From: Caulobacter sp. 602-1
Lineage (GTDB): Bacteria > Pseudomonadota > Alphaproteobacteria > Caulobacterales > Caulobacteraceae
Direction of reading: 5' to 3'
NCBI RefSeq assembly: GCF_003931565.1
Contig: NZ_RRYI01000004.1
Location: forward strand, 186,001 to 250,000
Length of the DNA: 64,000 nucleotides
Below, one piece after another: positions 54,911-63,646 of this stretch. The notes under the pieces are model-generated. The model did not search any database and was not told where the DNA came from. It saw nothing but the letters and a program-made list of their open reading frames with translations. Position 1 is the stretch's first letter. Each line of letters starts with the position of its first letter. A program made the position numbers and the translations under genes.

Positions 54911-57421
54911 ATGACGGTTGAGCTGGTGAGCGGCCTGGACGAAGCGGAGGCGGCCGCGCGCCTCGCCGCCGTGGGGCCCAACGAACTGCCGCGTATGCGG
55001 GAGCGCAGCTTCTTTCGCATCATCGGTGAGACGTTGCGCGAGCCGATGTTCCTGCTGCTGGTAGGGGCGGCGATCGTTTACCTGGCGCTCGGTGACCTGG
55101 GCGAGGGGCTCTTTCTGACCGCCGGAGCCCTGGCCTCGGTCGGTCTGGTCGTCATGCAGGAGGCCCGCAGCGAGCATGCCCTGAGCGCCCTGCGTGATCT
55201 GTCCCAGCCCTTGGCCCGGGTGCTCCGGAGCGGCGAGGAACGCCAGATTGCGGCCCGTGATCTGGTCCCCGACGACCTGCTGCTGATCGGCGAGGGCGAG
55301 CGCCTGCCGGCCGACGCCCGGCTGATCGCCGGCGAAGTTCTCGCCGTCGACGAGTCCGCCCTGACTGGCGAGTCCGCCCCGGTAATCAAGCCCCCGGCGA
55401 TAGACAGCGAGCCTCCGGACAATCCGGCGCCCGGGGTCGATGGCGCGCCGGATCTCTTCGCCGGCACGCTCGTCGTCCGTGGCCAGGGCGTCGCGCGGAT
55501 CACCCGGACGGGCCCGCGCTCGGCGCTCGGCCAGATCGGCGCGTCCTTGGCCGCGATTGAGCATCAACCGACGCCGCTTCAGAAGACCGCCGGACACCTC
55601 GTCGGTTGGCTGGGGGCATTGGCCATAGGGTTCTGCGTTCTGGTCGCCGCGGCCTATGGCTGGTTGCGCGACGACTGGGTGGGCGGCGTTCTGGCCGGGA
55701 TCACGGTGGCGATCTCCTTGATTCCGGAAGAGTTTCCCATGGTGCTGGCCGTCTTCCTGGCGCTCGGCGCCTGGCGGCTGGCCACCCATCACGTGCTCAC
55801 CCGCCGAAGCGCGGTCATCGAAACCCTGGGCGGCACCACGGTGCTCTGTGTCGACAAGACCGGAACCCTGACCGAGAACCAGATGCGGGTCGCCCGCCTG
55901 TGGACCGAAGCCGGGGATATTCTGGTCGAGGAGGGACGCCCGATCGACGGCCCCGCGGGCGCGCTGCTGGAACGCGCCGCCCTGGCCTCGGCCGTGCGGC
56001 CGATCGATCCGATGGACCGGGCCGTCCGCCATCTCTCGGCCCATGCCGTCGCGGACGGGGAGGTCACGGGCGTCGAACCGGAACGGGCCTGGCCCCTGCG
56101 TCCCGACCTGCTGGCCGTGGTTCAGGTCTGGCGCGGCGCCGGCGAGCAACGGATCGCCGCAGCCAAGGGCGCGCCGGAGGCGATCTTCGAGCTCTGCCGG
56201 CTGCCCGCTGCCGAGATCGCCCGGCTTCACGCCGTGGTCGAGGACTTTGCGCGGCAGGGACTGCGCGTGCTGGGCGTCGCCTCGGCCCGCGTCGACGGCG
56301 ATTTCGCCGACGATCCCAGATCCGAAGTCTTCGCGTTCGCGGGGCTGATCGGCTTCGTCGATCCCTTGCGTCGGGATGTCCCGGCGGCCCTGGCCGAGGC
56401 GCGGGCGGCGGGCGTGGCCGTCATCATGATCACCGGCGATCACCCGGCGACGGCCCTGGCGACGGCCAGGGCCGCGGGACTGGATGTCTCGGCGGGAGTC
56501 CTGCTCGGGTCCGAGATCGAGAACCTGCCCTTCGCGACGCTCTGCGAGCGCCTGCGCAGCGTCCGGGTGTTCGCCCGGGTCGCCCCCGCCCAGAAGCTGC
56601 GCCTGGTCGAGGCGCTGAAGGCCGACGGCGAGGTGGTCGCCATGACCGGAGACGGGGTGAACGACGCCCCGGCCCTGGAGGCGGCCCACATCGGCGTCGC
56701 CATGGGCAAGAAGGGAACGGACGTCGCGCGCGAGGCGGCCGATCTCGTGCTGCTCGACGACAGCTTCGCCTCCATCGTCGGCGGCGTGCGTCTGGGACGG
56801 CGGATCTTCACCAACCTGCGGCGCGCCCTCACCTATGTGACCGCCATCCACGTGCCGATCGCCGGTCTGGCGCTCGCGCCGATCCTGCTGGGCTTGCCGC
56901 CTTTGCTGTTTCCGATGCACGTCGTCCTGATGGAACTGGCCATCGACCCGATCTGCGCCCTGGTCTTCGAGGCCGAGCCCAGCGACGCCCTGGCGATGAA
57001 GCGGCCGCCCCGCCGCCCCGACGAGCCGCTGTTCGGCCCGGCCCAGGTCGGCCAGGCCCTGTTGCAAGGTCTGGTGGTGCTCGCCGCGGTGCTCGGCGTC
57101 TATGTCTGGGCCTTGCACGGCCATACGGAGGCGCAGGCGCGGGGCGCGGCCTTCGGGACCCTCGTGCTGGCCAACTTGATCCTGGCCCTGGCCGACGCCG
57201 CGGCGTCGGGCAAGCTGCTGGCGCCGCATCGGCGCGCGTTCTGGACCATCGCGCTGACGATCACCGCGCTTCTGGCGGCGATCGTCAGCCTCCCGCCGCT
57301 CGCCGCGGTCTTCAAGGTGGCGACTCCGGACCCGCTGCTTCTGGTCGTCGTCCTGACGACGGCGTTGGTCAGCGGCAGCTGGACGACGATCGCTTTAAGG
57401 CTCCGCAGCGAGAGATATTGA
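54911..57421 (+). CDS. Cation-translocating P-type ATPase (P2-like)
   Basis: An 836-residue P-type ATPase: N-terminal cation-ATPase domain (AAARLAAVGPNELPRMRERSF broken by membrane helices thereafter), actuator loop LTGESAPV, phosphorylated Asp315 in VDKTGTLTENQ, hinge GDGVNDAPALEAAHIG, and C-terminal helices typical of P2 pumps. Helix 4 reads IPEEFPMVL rather than IPEGLP of Ca2+ pumps, and there is no CPC or heavy-metal domain. The ion is therefore uncertain. Expression is probably linked to low oxygen through the upstream FNR box. Confidence 0.9.
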   Translation: MTVELVSGLDEAEAAARLAAVGPNELPRMRERSFFRIIGETLREPMFLLLVGAAIVYLALGDLGEGLFLTAGALASVGLVVMQEARSEHALSALRDLSQPLARVLRSGEERQIAARDLVPDDLLLIGEGERLPADARLIAGEVLAVDESALTGESAPVIKPPAIDSEPPDNPAPGVDGAPDLFAGTLVVRGQGVARITRTGPRSALGQIGASLAAIEHQPTPLQKTAGHLVGWLGALAIGFCVLVAAAYGWLRDDWVGGVLAGITVAISLIPEEFPMVLAVFLALGAWRLATHHVLTRRSAVIETLGGTTVLCVDKTGTLTENQMRVARLWTEAGDILVEEGRPIDGPAGALLERAALASAVRPIDPMDRAVRHLSAHAVADGEVTGVEPERAWPLRPDLLAVVQVWRGAGEQRIAAAKGAPEAIFELCRLPAAEIARLHAVVEDFARQGLRVLGVASARVDGDFADDPRSEVFAFAGLIGFVDPLRRDVPAALAEARAAGVAVIMITGDHPATALATARAAGLDVSAGVLLGSEIENLPFATLCERLRSVRVFARVAPAQKLRLVEALKADGEVVAMTGDGVNDAPALEAAHIGVAMGKKGTDVAREAADLVLLDDSFASIVGGVRLGRRIFTNLRRALTYVTAIHVPIAGLALAPILLGLPPLLFPMHVVLMELAIDPICALVFEAEPSDALAMKRPPRRPDEPLFGPAQVGQALLQGLVVLAAVLGVYVWALHGHTEAQARGAAFGTLVLANLILALADAAASGKLLAPHRRAFWTIALTITALLAAIVSLPPLAAVFKVATPDPLLLVVVLTTALVSGSWTTIALRLRSERY

Positions 57422-57506
57422 ACGCGGTAAGATGAGATGAGGGCAGTAGCCAATTCGCGGGAGGCGAACGTGGCGCGAAATTGACCTCGTCCCATCGCCG
57501 AAACGA

Positions 57507-57703
57507 CCTTGGAACAACGGCCGCATCATCGGGCCCGTTCAAGCCGAGATATATCTGGGGAAGCGGAAGCAGCTCAAGGCGAACGGGCGTGTGCGCGAGC
57601 TCGCCATGTTCAATTGCGCCATCGACGCCAAACCCAGAGACTGCGTTCTGGTCCGCTGCTTGTCAGCGACGTGGCGCCCAATGGATCGACTACAAGTCCT
57701 TGA
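57507..57703 (+). pseudogene. Tyrosine recombinase/integrase remnant (N-terminal piece, frameshifted)
   Basis: From 57507 one frame reads PWNNGRIIGPVQAEIYLGKR and ELAMFNCAIDAKPRDCVLV. Near 57655 the frame shifts and continues LLVSDVAPNGSTTSP to a stop. This is the N-terminal core-binding region of the family whose C-terminal catalytic domain is found decayed at 42532-42932 (typical members read ...RDLALFNLAIDSKLRGCDLV...). The remaining 85 bp after the P-type ATPase stop show nothing else. Confidence 0.72.
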
Positions 57704-58100
57704 ACTGGAGCACCACCCGAAGCTGTCCTGTCCGCGGCGCGATGAACGCTGAAGAGCGAGGGGCGGCGTCCGGCATGGTCGCTTCGACCGAGTACCGGCC
57801 TGGCGACAGCCGCAACAGCAGCCACGGCGCATCGCACTGAGCGCTAAGCACCGCTCGGCCGGAGGCGTCCCGCACCGTGACCGTGCCGCCAGTGAGGTAT
57901 TCGCTGCGCGAATTAGCGAGCTCAACCCGCACGCCGTAGCTTTTCCAACGGGGGTCCGAGCGCGCTTCCAGGCCAATGCCCGTGCAGGCAACCTCGACGC
58001 CGTTCAGCCTAGTCTCAACGTCCACCGGGGTGATCGGCGGTGACGCAGGGAGGGACTGGGCGCTGACGAAAAGGACGGCGGCAACGGCGTGCGTGAGCAT
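57690..58100 (-). CDS. Small secreted protein with a carboxypeptidase-regulatory-like/Ig fold
   Basis: A 136-residue protein with a signal peptide (VAAVLFVSAQSLPA) and a beta-rich body: GGTVTVRDASGRAVLSAQCDAPWLLLRLSPGRYSVEATMPD resembles carboxypeptidase-regulatory-like domains. One Cys pair (VACTG, AQCDA) could form a disulphide in the periplasm. Function unknown. Its 3' end slightly overlaps the integrase remnant. Confidence 0.75.
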   Translation of the reverse strand: MLTHAVAAVLFVSAQSLPASPPITPVDVETRLNGVEVACTGIGLEARSDPRWKSYGVRVELANSRSEYLTGGTVTVRDASGRAVLSAQCDAPWLLLRLSPGRYSVEATMPDAAPRSSAFIAPRTGQLRVVLQFKDL

Positions 58101-58304
58101 GACAACCCTCTCTCAAGGCTGGGCTGAAGCGTGTCCCAAGAACGGCGTGAAGGTTTTGACCTGCCTCAACCGCTGCGACGCCGTGTGAAGCGCTATCGGT
58201 CGTGCCGCCTTTAGGCTCTACCGAGCCCAGGGCTAGTCCTTGATTCATGTGTGAGACCCCTGCGTCGGGAGAAAGGGTCGTCATCGCCTTCACGATCTCA
58301 GTGC

Positions 58305-58349
58305 TGAATGTCGTCTTCCTGGAGGTGGGACAACGTCAGCAAATGGCGC
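58305..58349 (+). repeat. Decayed coding repeat, copy 2 (NVVFLEV peptide)
   Basis: Aligns ungapped with 17778-17822 and 62282-62326. Reads L-N-V-V-F-L-E-V-G-Q-R-Q-Q-M-A and remains open to TAG at 58422-58424, touching the end of the 1196-residue gene on the other strand. The 319-bp gap 58101-58419 otherwise holds only the promoter of the small secreted protein gene. Confidence 0.6.
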
Positions 58350-58419
58350 GGAGCGGTTTGGCTTCGAAAGACCTAACGCGGCAGATTGCGTCGCCGGCTC
58401 CATGTCTTAAGAGAAACGG

Positions 58420-61400
58420 TTAGACTTTTTTGGTGGCTCTCTCCTTAGGGCTAGGCTTTTTTACTGCACCGGGAGGCTTGCGCGGAGCACCTTTGGCGGT
58501 CGGCTTGCCGCCGGCGATGGCGGCTGCGGTCTTCTGGATCTCTTGGTTGAGGTCGAGCACCATGAAGGTGACCTCAACCTCTTCTTCATCGCGCAAGTAG
58601 CGCGCGATGAAGCCTGGGGGCTGGTTGCCTTCAAGGGGAAGGCGTTGGTGGCCCTGATAGGTGAATCTGGGTGGGGCGTGGGAGCGAGCGATGTCTTCTA
58701 GGGTCGTCACGATCGAACCGATGTCGGGAACGATCGCGTATGTAAGGTGCGCGAAAACGCGGCAGGTCGAATAGCCGACCAGCTTCTGGAAGTGACCGCG
58801 CAACAGCTGCACCTGAGCGGAATTGGTCACCGGCGCGCGACAAACGATAGCCTCGACGACGGCTACGTCGGTTGTCGCATAGCGGATCGTTAGATCCCGC
58901 TCGCCCATATTACCGGCCGCCGAGAAGCCACCTTTAGATTGGTCGCCGACTTGCCAGCCAAGGTCGTGAACGCGAGTCTGCAACAGCTCCCGAAGGATTA
59001 CGCTGACGTTGTCTTCCCAGTTGGGAAGGCCAAAGTAGCGGAGCGCCGAACGCAGGCCAACAAGACTCGCCGCGCCGTGCGAGAGATAATCCCGAACCAA
59101 TTCGCCCGAGGTCCTGCGACCGAGGATCTTGGCTTGCCGCTCGACACCCGAGACGCGGAAATCGTTCAGTGCAGCCTTCACCGGTCCAATCTGGTCTTCG
59201 TTGAAGATGAAGGTTGCAGCCGCGTCGTAGCGAGCATTGGTGTTGATATGCTCGAGCGCAGCAGCCAGGGCAGGATCGCTCGCATGAGTCTGACGTCCCG
59301 CTTCGATCATCGCCAAAGCTTGTCGACCGTTGCCGAGGCGGTTCATCGCCACGGCCCGATAGGCCAGTTGCCGCGGGGACGAGGCGATCGCGTCGTTACG
59401 ATCAAGGGTTTGGATCGCATCCCCGGCCTCACCGACGGCTAATTGCAGAAGGGCCAGGTTCTCGACCATGGTCTCGCGAACTGACGGGCCGACGACATCA
59501 TCCAGAGCTTTGGACTCATCGATGAGCGCTCGCGCCTCACCGACACTTTCCTCGCCTAACCGCTCAAAAAGGTCCGTCCCGAGTAACAGGCTAATTCGGC
59601 TAGCCAGATGGTTAAGTCGATAGACGGGGATATGCGGACGTTGCCTGGCCAGGTTGCCGAAGAGGCGCTCGGCTTCTCCCATTTCAGCCTTGTTGGGCTG
59701 ATCATAGGCAAGCAGGGCCTTATGGAACGAGAGGCTGTCCTCGGCTTCGTTGACTTCGAACGGTTTTAGCCCTTCAGGAGGCCGCAGCGCCGCCAACGCC
59801 GTGGGATCGCGCCGCACCCAGGCAAGACGGACCTCCACCTTGAAGTCCTGAAGCAAGGTCGCTGAGCGACTACGGCGACGCCCCGCCTTGGAATGGTTCA
59901 GAAAGTCCTCGGCCTGTGTGGCCAGCCCAGCCGAGACGAGCGCTTCGATCCGCGCATGGTCGCCGTCAAACCCTTCCTCGCCGATGGCGTCGGGTTCGAT
60001 CTGTTCGATGCGTTTAATTATCGGCGACTTCTGCCCTGGTGGAACGAGGGTCGAAAGTTGAGCGAGGACATAGGGCTCCTCGACCCTAAGGATGGCGGCG
60101 AGGATGTCGTCTCGATCCGGCGGCGCCAGCACATTAAGGACCATCGACAGATCCTTGGCCAAGGGTTGATCGTCCGGTCCGAACGGCGAACTGGTCTCGA
60201 GATGGGGGGAGAATGCCCTTATCCGGCCAAGCACCGGATTGTAGTCGCGCCCGCTATCGATGGCTTGTTGCAGGGCTTTGATCAGGTCTGGCGAAGCAGG
60301 TTTCGGAACGCCCGCGATCGCCCGACAAAGCACGCGAATGTGCGCACGCAGCGCACGCGCGGCTTGAGACTCTAACCATAGCGGGCTCTGAGAGCGGCCA
60401 TGCATAAGGGCTTTCAAATCAAGCGGTTTGAGGAAGAGCGCCCGTGTGGCTTTGTCCGCCTTGCTGGCTTGATCGAGGGCGGCGCAAGCACGCGGCGTCA
60501 GACGGCGTGTCGAGATCGTCAGATCGTCAGGCTTCAGCGCCAAAGCATAGGCGCGAATAAGCGCGCTCGCGTCATCCAGCACCGCGGCCGGACCAATAGA
60601 CAGGAGGTCCAGCGCCGCATCCAAGATCCATGGCGCCGAGCCGGGGACGACAAGCGCCTGGATCAAATGGTTGAGCATTGCCGAGAGGGTCTCGGCGGCC
60701 TGGCCTTGTAAGGCTTCGCGCAGGATCGGGAGATAGGGCGATGGCGCCACGAGGTTTTGCACAACCTCACGGCGGGTCGGGCGGTGCAGGGCCGCCATCA
60801 GATCCGCGATTTCGCTTGCCCCATTCTGCGGCGGCTTCGCGGCGGCGAGCTGACGGGCCAGCGTCTCAGCGCAGTCGGAGAAGATCGCGATCTTGCCCGA
60901 TCGTTCATCCTCCTCGTAGGACTTGCGGGCCCAGCCGCCTGGATTGTCCTCCCGTCGCGTGACCACGAGCCAAGCGGCCAAGGGAGCCGTTTTCGAATGA
61001 ACGATCAGGTCGGCTAGCAGGATCGGATGACGGTTCACGTGCCAAAGCACCAGCACCAGCAGCGTGGGGTGCTCGACGGCTTGCTCGATCAGTTTCCAGC
61101 CGGCGTCGCGATGAGGGCCGTTGAATGGCTCACTGGCGAGATCGTCCAGAAGAAGGCGAACGAAATCGTATAGCGGCCCATCGATCACGCTCTCAACGAG
61201 CAGGTCGTCCATCGGCGGGTCGCCCAGCCAACGGGCTCGCTCAACCAAGGTGTTGGGCACGGGCGGCAGCGTTCTGCCCTGGCCCGATCCCCGAGCGTGC
61301 AGGGCTATCGTTTGGGAAAGCTCAGCGTGGAATGTCGGCCAGTCGGCGGCCGTAGCCTGCGCCAAGTAAGCGCGCGCGAGATCGCGAAAGGTTTCGGCGT

Positions 61401-62010
61401 CGGCGCTATTCCAGCAGAGATGCGGGATCACCTCGGGCGCTTGCAGCACGCGCCAGCGATCGCGCCACTGTTCGAGCCTGTCGGGACCAGACGCTATTTC
61501 CCAAAGTCGCGCCGCGACCCACTCGGGCCTCTGGCAGCGCAGGTCGCGTAAGCTCAGCGCCCCGCCTTCCAGCCCGTCGATTACCTCGCTCAGCGCGGGG
61601 TCATTTTTAAGCGCTGGATCGAACGACCACGTCATTTTGTAACGGGTGCGGATCACCGACCCGAGGGTCGCAAGCGCCGGGTCAGTCGAGTCCTCGATAG
61701 AGCGCGCCAGGGATGACGACGCCCATACGCGAGACCCTATAATTCGTATCCATCCGCCGGCGATCACCTGTTTGAACGGAAGAGAGGTCTTGGTCTGAGC
61801 TGCCTGATAGGCGGCCTCGAAAACGGAGAGATCGCCCTCGTGGTGCAGTGTCGCGCCGCTCAGCAGGCGAAGCATGGCTTCGTCCGAGAGCACGGTGTCG
61901 CCGCTCGGGGCCATAGGTATGCTGCGTTCAGGTAGATGGCGCGTCAAACGCTGCCGCAGGGCCTCACGCAACTGGTAGATGGTTGGCGCGGGGTGGCGAT
62001 TCAGCGGCAC
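58420..62010 (-). CDS. Unrecognised 1196-residue protein with helical repeats and a possible degenerate nuclease-like C-terminal domain
   Basis: No signal peptide, membrane segment or Walker A motif was seen. Most of the protein is alpha-helical; the segment at about residues 780-980 has TPR-like helix pairs (LLQLAVGEAGDAIQTLDRND, AYRAVAMNRLGNGRQALAMI). At about 1026-1150 the pattern NMGERDLTIRYATTDVAVVEA resembles the Asp ... Glu-x-Lys core of PD-(D/E)xK nucleases, with Ile in place of Lys (EAI). The tail from ~1165 is Lys/Pro-rich. Starts at GTG 62010; ATG at 61914 (MAPSGD) is an alternative. By eye its G+C is lower than that of neighbours, and it is flanked by two copies of the NVVFLEV repeat. 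Acquired origin and defence-related role are inferences. Family not recognised. Confidence 0.7.
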   Translation of the reverse strand: MPLNRHPAPTIYQLREALRQRLTRHLPERSIPMAPSGDTVLSDEAMLRLLSGATLHHEGDLSVFEAAYQAAQTKTSLPFKQVIAGGWIRIIGSRVWASSSLARSIEDSTDPALATLGSVIRTRYKMTWSFDPALKNDPALSEVIDGLEGGALSLRDLRCQRPEWVAARLWEIASGPDRLEQWRDRWRVLQAPEVIPHLCWNSADAETFRDLARAYLAQATAADWPTFHAELSQTIALHARGSGQGRTLPPVPNTLVERARWLGDPPMDDLLVESVIDGPLYDFVRLLLDDLASEPFNGPHRDAGWKLIEQAVEHPTLLVLVLWHVNRHPILLADLIVHSKTAPLAAWLVVTRREDNPGGWARKSYEEDERSGKIAIFSDCAETLARQLAAAKPPQNGASEIADLMAALHRPTRREVVQNLVAPSPYLPILREALQGQAAETLSAMLNHLIQALVVPGSAPWILDAALDLLSIGPAAVLDDASALIRAYALALKPDDLTISTRRLTPRACAALDQASKADKATRALFLKPLDLKALMHGRSQSPLWLESQAARALRAHIRVLCRAIAGVPKPASPDLIKALQQAIDSGRDYNPVLGRIRAFSPHLETSSPFGPDDQPLAKDLSMVLNVLAPPDRDDILAAILRVEEPYVLAQLSTLVPPGQKSPIIKRIEQIEPDAIGEEGFDGDHARIEALVSAGLATQAEDFLNHSKAGRRRSRSATLLQDFKVEVRLAWVRRDPTALAALRPPEGLKPFEVNEAEDSLSFHKALLAYDQPNKAEMGEAERLFGNLARQRPHIPVYRLNHLASRISLLLGTDLFERLGEESVGEARALIDESKALDDVVGPSVRETMVENLALLQLAVGEAGDAIQTLDRNDAIASSPRQLAYRAVAMNRLGNGRQALAMIEAGRQTHASDPALAAALEHINTNARYDAAATFIFNEDQIGPVKAALNDFRVSGVERQAKILGRRTSGELVRDYLSHGAASLVGLRSALRYFGLPNWEDNVSVILRELLQTRVHDLGWQVGDQSKGGFSAAGNMGERDLTIRYATTDVAVVEAIVCRAPVTNSAQVQLLRGHFQKLVGYSTCRVFAHLTYAIVPDIGSIVTTLEDIARSHAPPRFTYQGHQRLPLEGNQPPGFIARYLRDEEEVEVTFMVLDLNQEIQKTAAAIAGGKPTAKGAPRKPPGAVKKPSPKERATKKV

Positions 62011-62525
62011 TGGCTTGCGTCCAATGATAAGGCGGTTATGGGGCCATCGAGGTGAATGTGGTCACGCCGCCGGCCGGCGGCTTGATCGAGATCGATGACA
62101 CGCCGCCTGCCCCGAAACCAGGCTGAAGTTAGTGATATTCCCGCTGGAATTGCAAGATTGCCGGGCTAAACCGAAGGGCATCATGCGCGCCACCTTGAAA
62201 GCGGCGCCAGTGAGACGGAGTGCCGCGGAATTTGCCCGCACAAGCGGTCGCATACGAAGTCTCTCGGCACGCCTAGCTCATGAATGTCGTATTCCTGGAG
62301 GCAAGCTAACGGCGGCTCCTGGCGCGCAGAAGCCGATGACGATGCCCCTCTGTAACAGCGGCCCCTAGGTCGGTTTCCCTCAGCTTCTGACGATGTGAGG
62401 TTCTGACCGCGCCGCCATGCCAATATGGCCGCCTTTCCACCTGGAATGAAATCCTCTCAGGCCTTCAGTTGTTTGCGTTTGAGAAGCCCCGAGAAGGCGG
62501 ATTGCTTTGCGCGCAGGCCGATCAA
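62011..62525. other. 515-bp gap between the large orphan gene and the PepSY gene
   Basis: No complete gene. On the plus strand 62030-62127 reads GGYGAIEVNVVTPPAGG then LIEIDDTPPAPKPG before a stop, but is blocked by stops upstream, so it may be a broken gene end. The repeat copy at 62282-62326 follows. The end of the gap shows no clear regulatory site. Confidence 0.45.
62282..62326 (+). repeat. Decayed coding repeat, copy 3 (NVVFLEA peptide, with stop)
   Basis: Aligns ungapped with the copies at 17778 and 58305. It starts at ATG 62281 and reads M-N-V-V-F-L-E-A-S then TAA where the others have CAA (Gln), so it is dead. Together with the copy at 58305 in the same orientation it brackets the 1196-residue gene. 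Confidence 0.6.
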
Positions 62526-63644
62526 TCACCGTTGTTGGCGTCGCCGCCAACGCACGACGCCAACCAGCAGAAGCTGGCCTGGCGCTAGGCCGACGATCAA
62601 GGCTAGCACCCTTCCCGGCAAGCCGCCGGCTGATCCGTCGTGCAGCGGATGGATCCAGTTGAGCACCCGGTCATGGGGATTGGCCTGGCGCGCGTCGGTG
62701 ATCGCGAGCACGCGGCCGCTGTCGGGGGACACCCATACGAAGCTGTGCGGGAAGCGGGGGCTCGGGTCGCCGTTCTGCCGCATCCTCAGGCGGTAGGTCC
62801 CATGATCGACGGCGGGCGTCTCGATCCAGACGAGGTCGGCGCAAGGGAGCGCCCCGTGCGCGATCGCAACGGCGCGATCCACGCTGATCCGCGCCTCTGG
62901 CCTGAAGGCGACCGACTGGGCGATCTTCGGCGACGGCGACGCCGAGCCGAGGACGGGCCTCAGCATCATCAAGCAGTCCTTGGGCATGGCCAGCAGGACG
63001 CCCGTCGCCGTCAGCAGCACCAGAAGCCCCATCGAGGCCAACCCCACCAGCTTGTGGGCGTCGTACAGCCGGCGGATCGGCGAGGCGTTGCGCTTGATCC
63101 GTAGCGCCTTGCCCAGCGTGCCCGGACGCGGCCACCACGCCACGAGACCGCTCAGCAGCAAAACCAACATCGCGATCCCGGACCACCCCAGGATCCTGGC
63201 GCCGACTTCTCCCACCAGCAGCCTGTGGTGCAGGTCGTAGATCCAGGTGACGGCGTACTCGCCCCAATAGTCCTTGCGCAGCACCCGCGCTCCGTCGGCC
63301 GAGAACCACACCATCATCGGGGCGAAGGCGCGGCCCGCGCGCTCGGGCGGCGCGTAGTAGCGGGCGGGGATGTCGCCACCGCGGCCGGTGACCTCGAAAC
63401 GCCAGGGCCCCTTCTTGTCGGGATAGGTCGCCCGCGCCGTCTGGAGGACATGCTCCCAGCAAGGGGGGGCGGCTGCGCCTGACAAGCTGATCTCGGGATG
63501 CAGCGCGTCATCGAGCGCGGTGTAGACCACCAGGATCGAACCGGTTAGCCCGACCACGGCGAACAGGACGCCGAGCGACAGGCCCAGCCAGAGATGGACC
63601 TGCCGCGCGAGCGCGCGAACGGAGATCGGCGCGCGCGACGTCAC
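62526..63644 (-). CDS. PepSY-associated transmembrane protein (iron-uptake reductase-like)
   Basis: A 372-residue inner-membrane protein: N-terminal helix with LARQVHLWLGLSLGVLFAVV, further helices near residues 140-160 and 190-210, PepSY-type periplasmic parts (AYTWIYDLHHRLLVGE-like, VTWIYDLHHRLL) and a last helix near the C-terminus (VLALIVGLAPGQLLLVGVV). Proteins of this PiuB-like family follow siderophore receptor genes and are thought to reduce ferric complexes in the periplasm. It begins 3 bp after the TonB-receptor stop on the same strand, so they form an operon. Confidence 0.87.
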   Translation of the reverse strand: MTSRAPISVRALARQVHLWLGLSLGVLFAVVGLTGSILVVYTALDDALHPEISLSGAAAPPCWEHVLQTARATYPDKKGPWRFEVTGRGGDIPARYYAPPERAGRAFAPMMVWFSADGARVLRKDYWGEYAVTWIYDLHHRLLVGEVGARILGWSGIAMLVLLLSGLVAWWPRPGTLGKALRIKRNASPIRRLYDAHKLVGLASMGLLVLLTATGVLLAMPKDCLMMLRPVLGSASPSPKIAQSVAFRPEARISVDRAVAIAHGALPCADLVWIETPAVDHGTYRLRMRQNGDPSPRFPHSFVWVSPDSGRVLAITDARQANPHDRVLNWIHPLHDGSAGGLPGRVLALIVGLAPGQLLLVGVVRWRRRQQR

Positions 63645-63646
63645 GT

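Noticed and set aside
53963..57229. 1088-codon minus-strand frame opposite the Usp and P-type ATPase genes
   Set aside because: Composition dominated by Arg, Gln, Gly and His, no domain; both plus-strand genes are clear.
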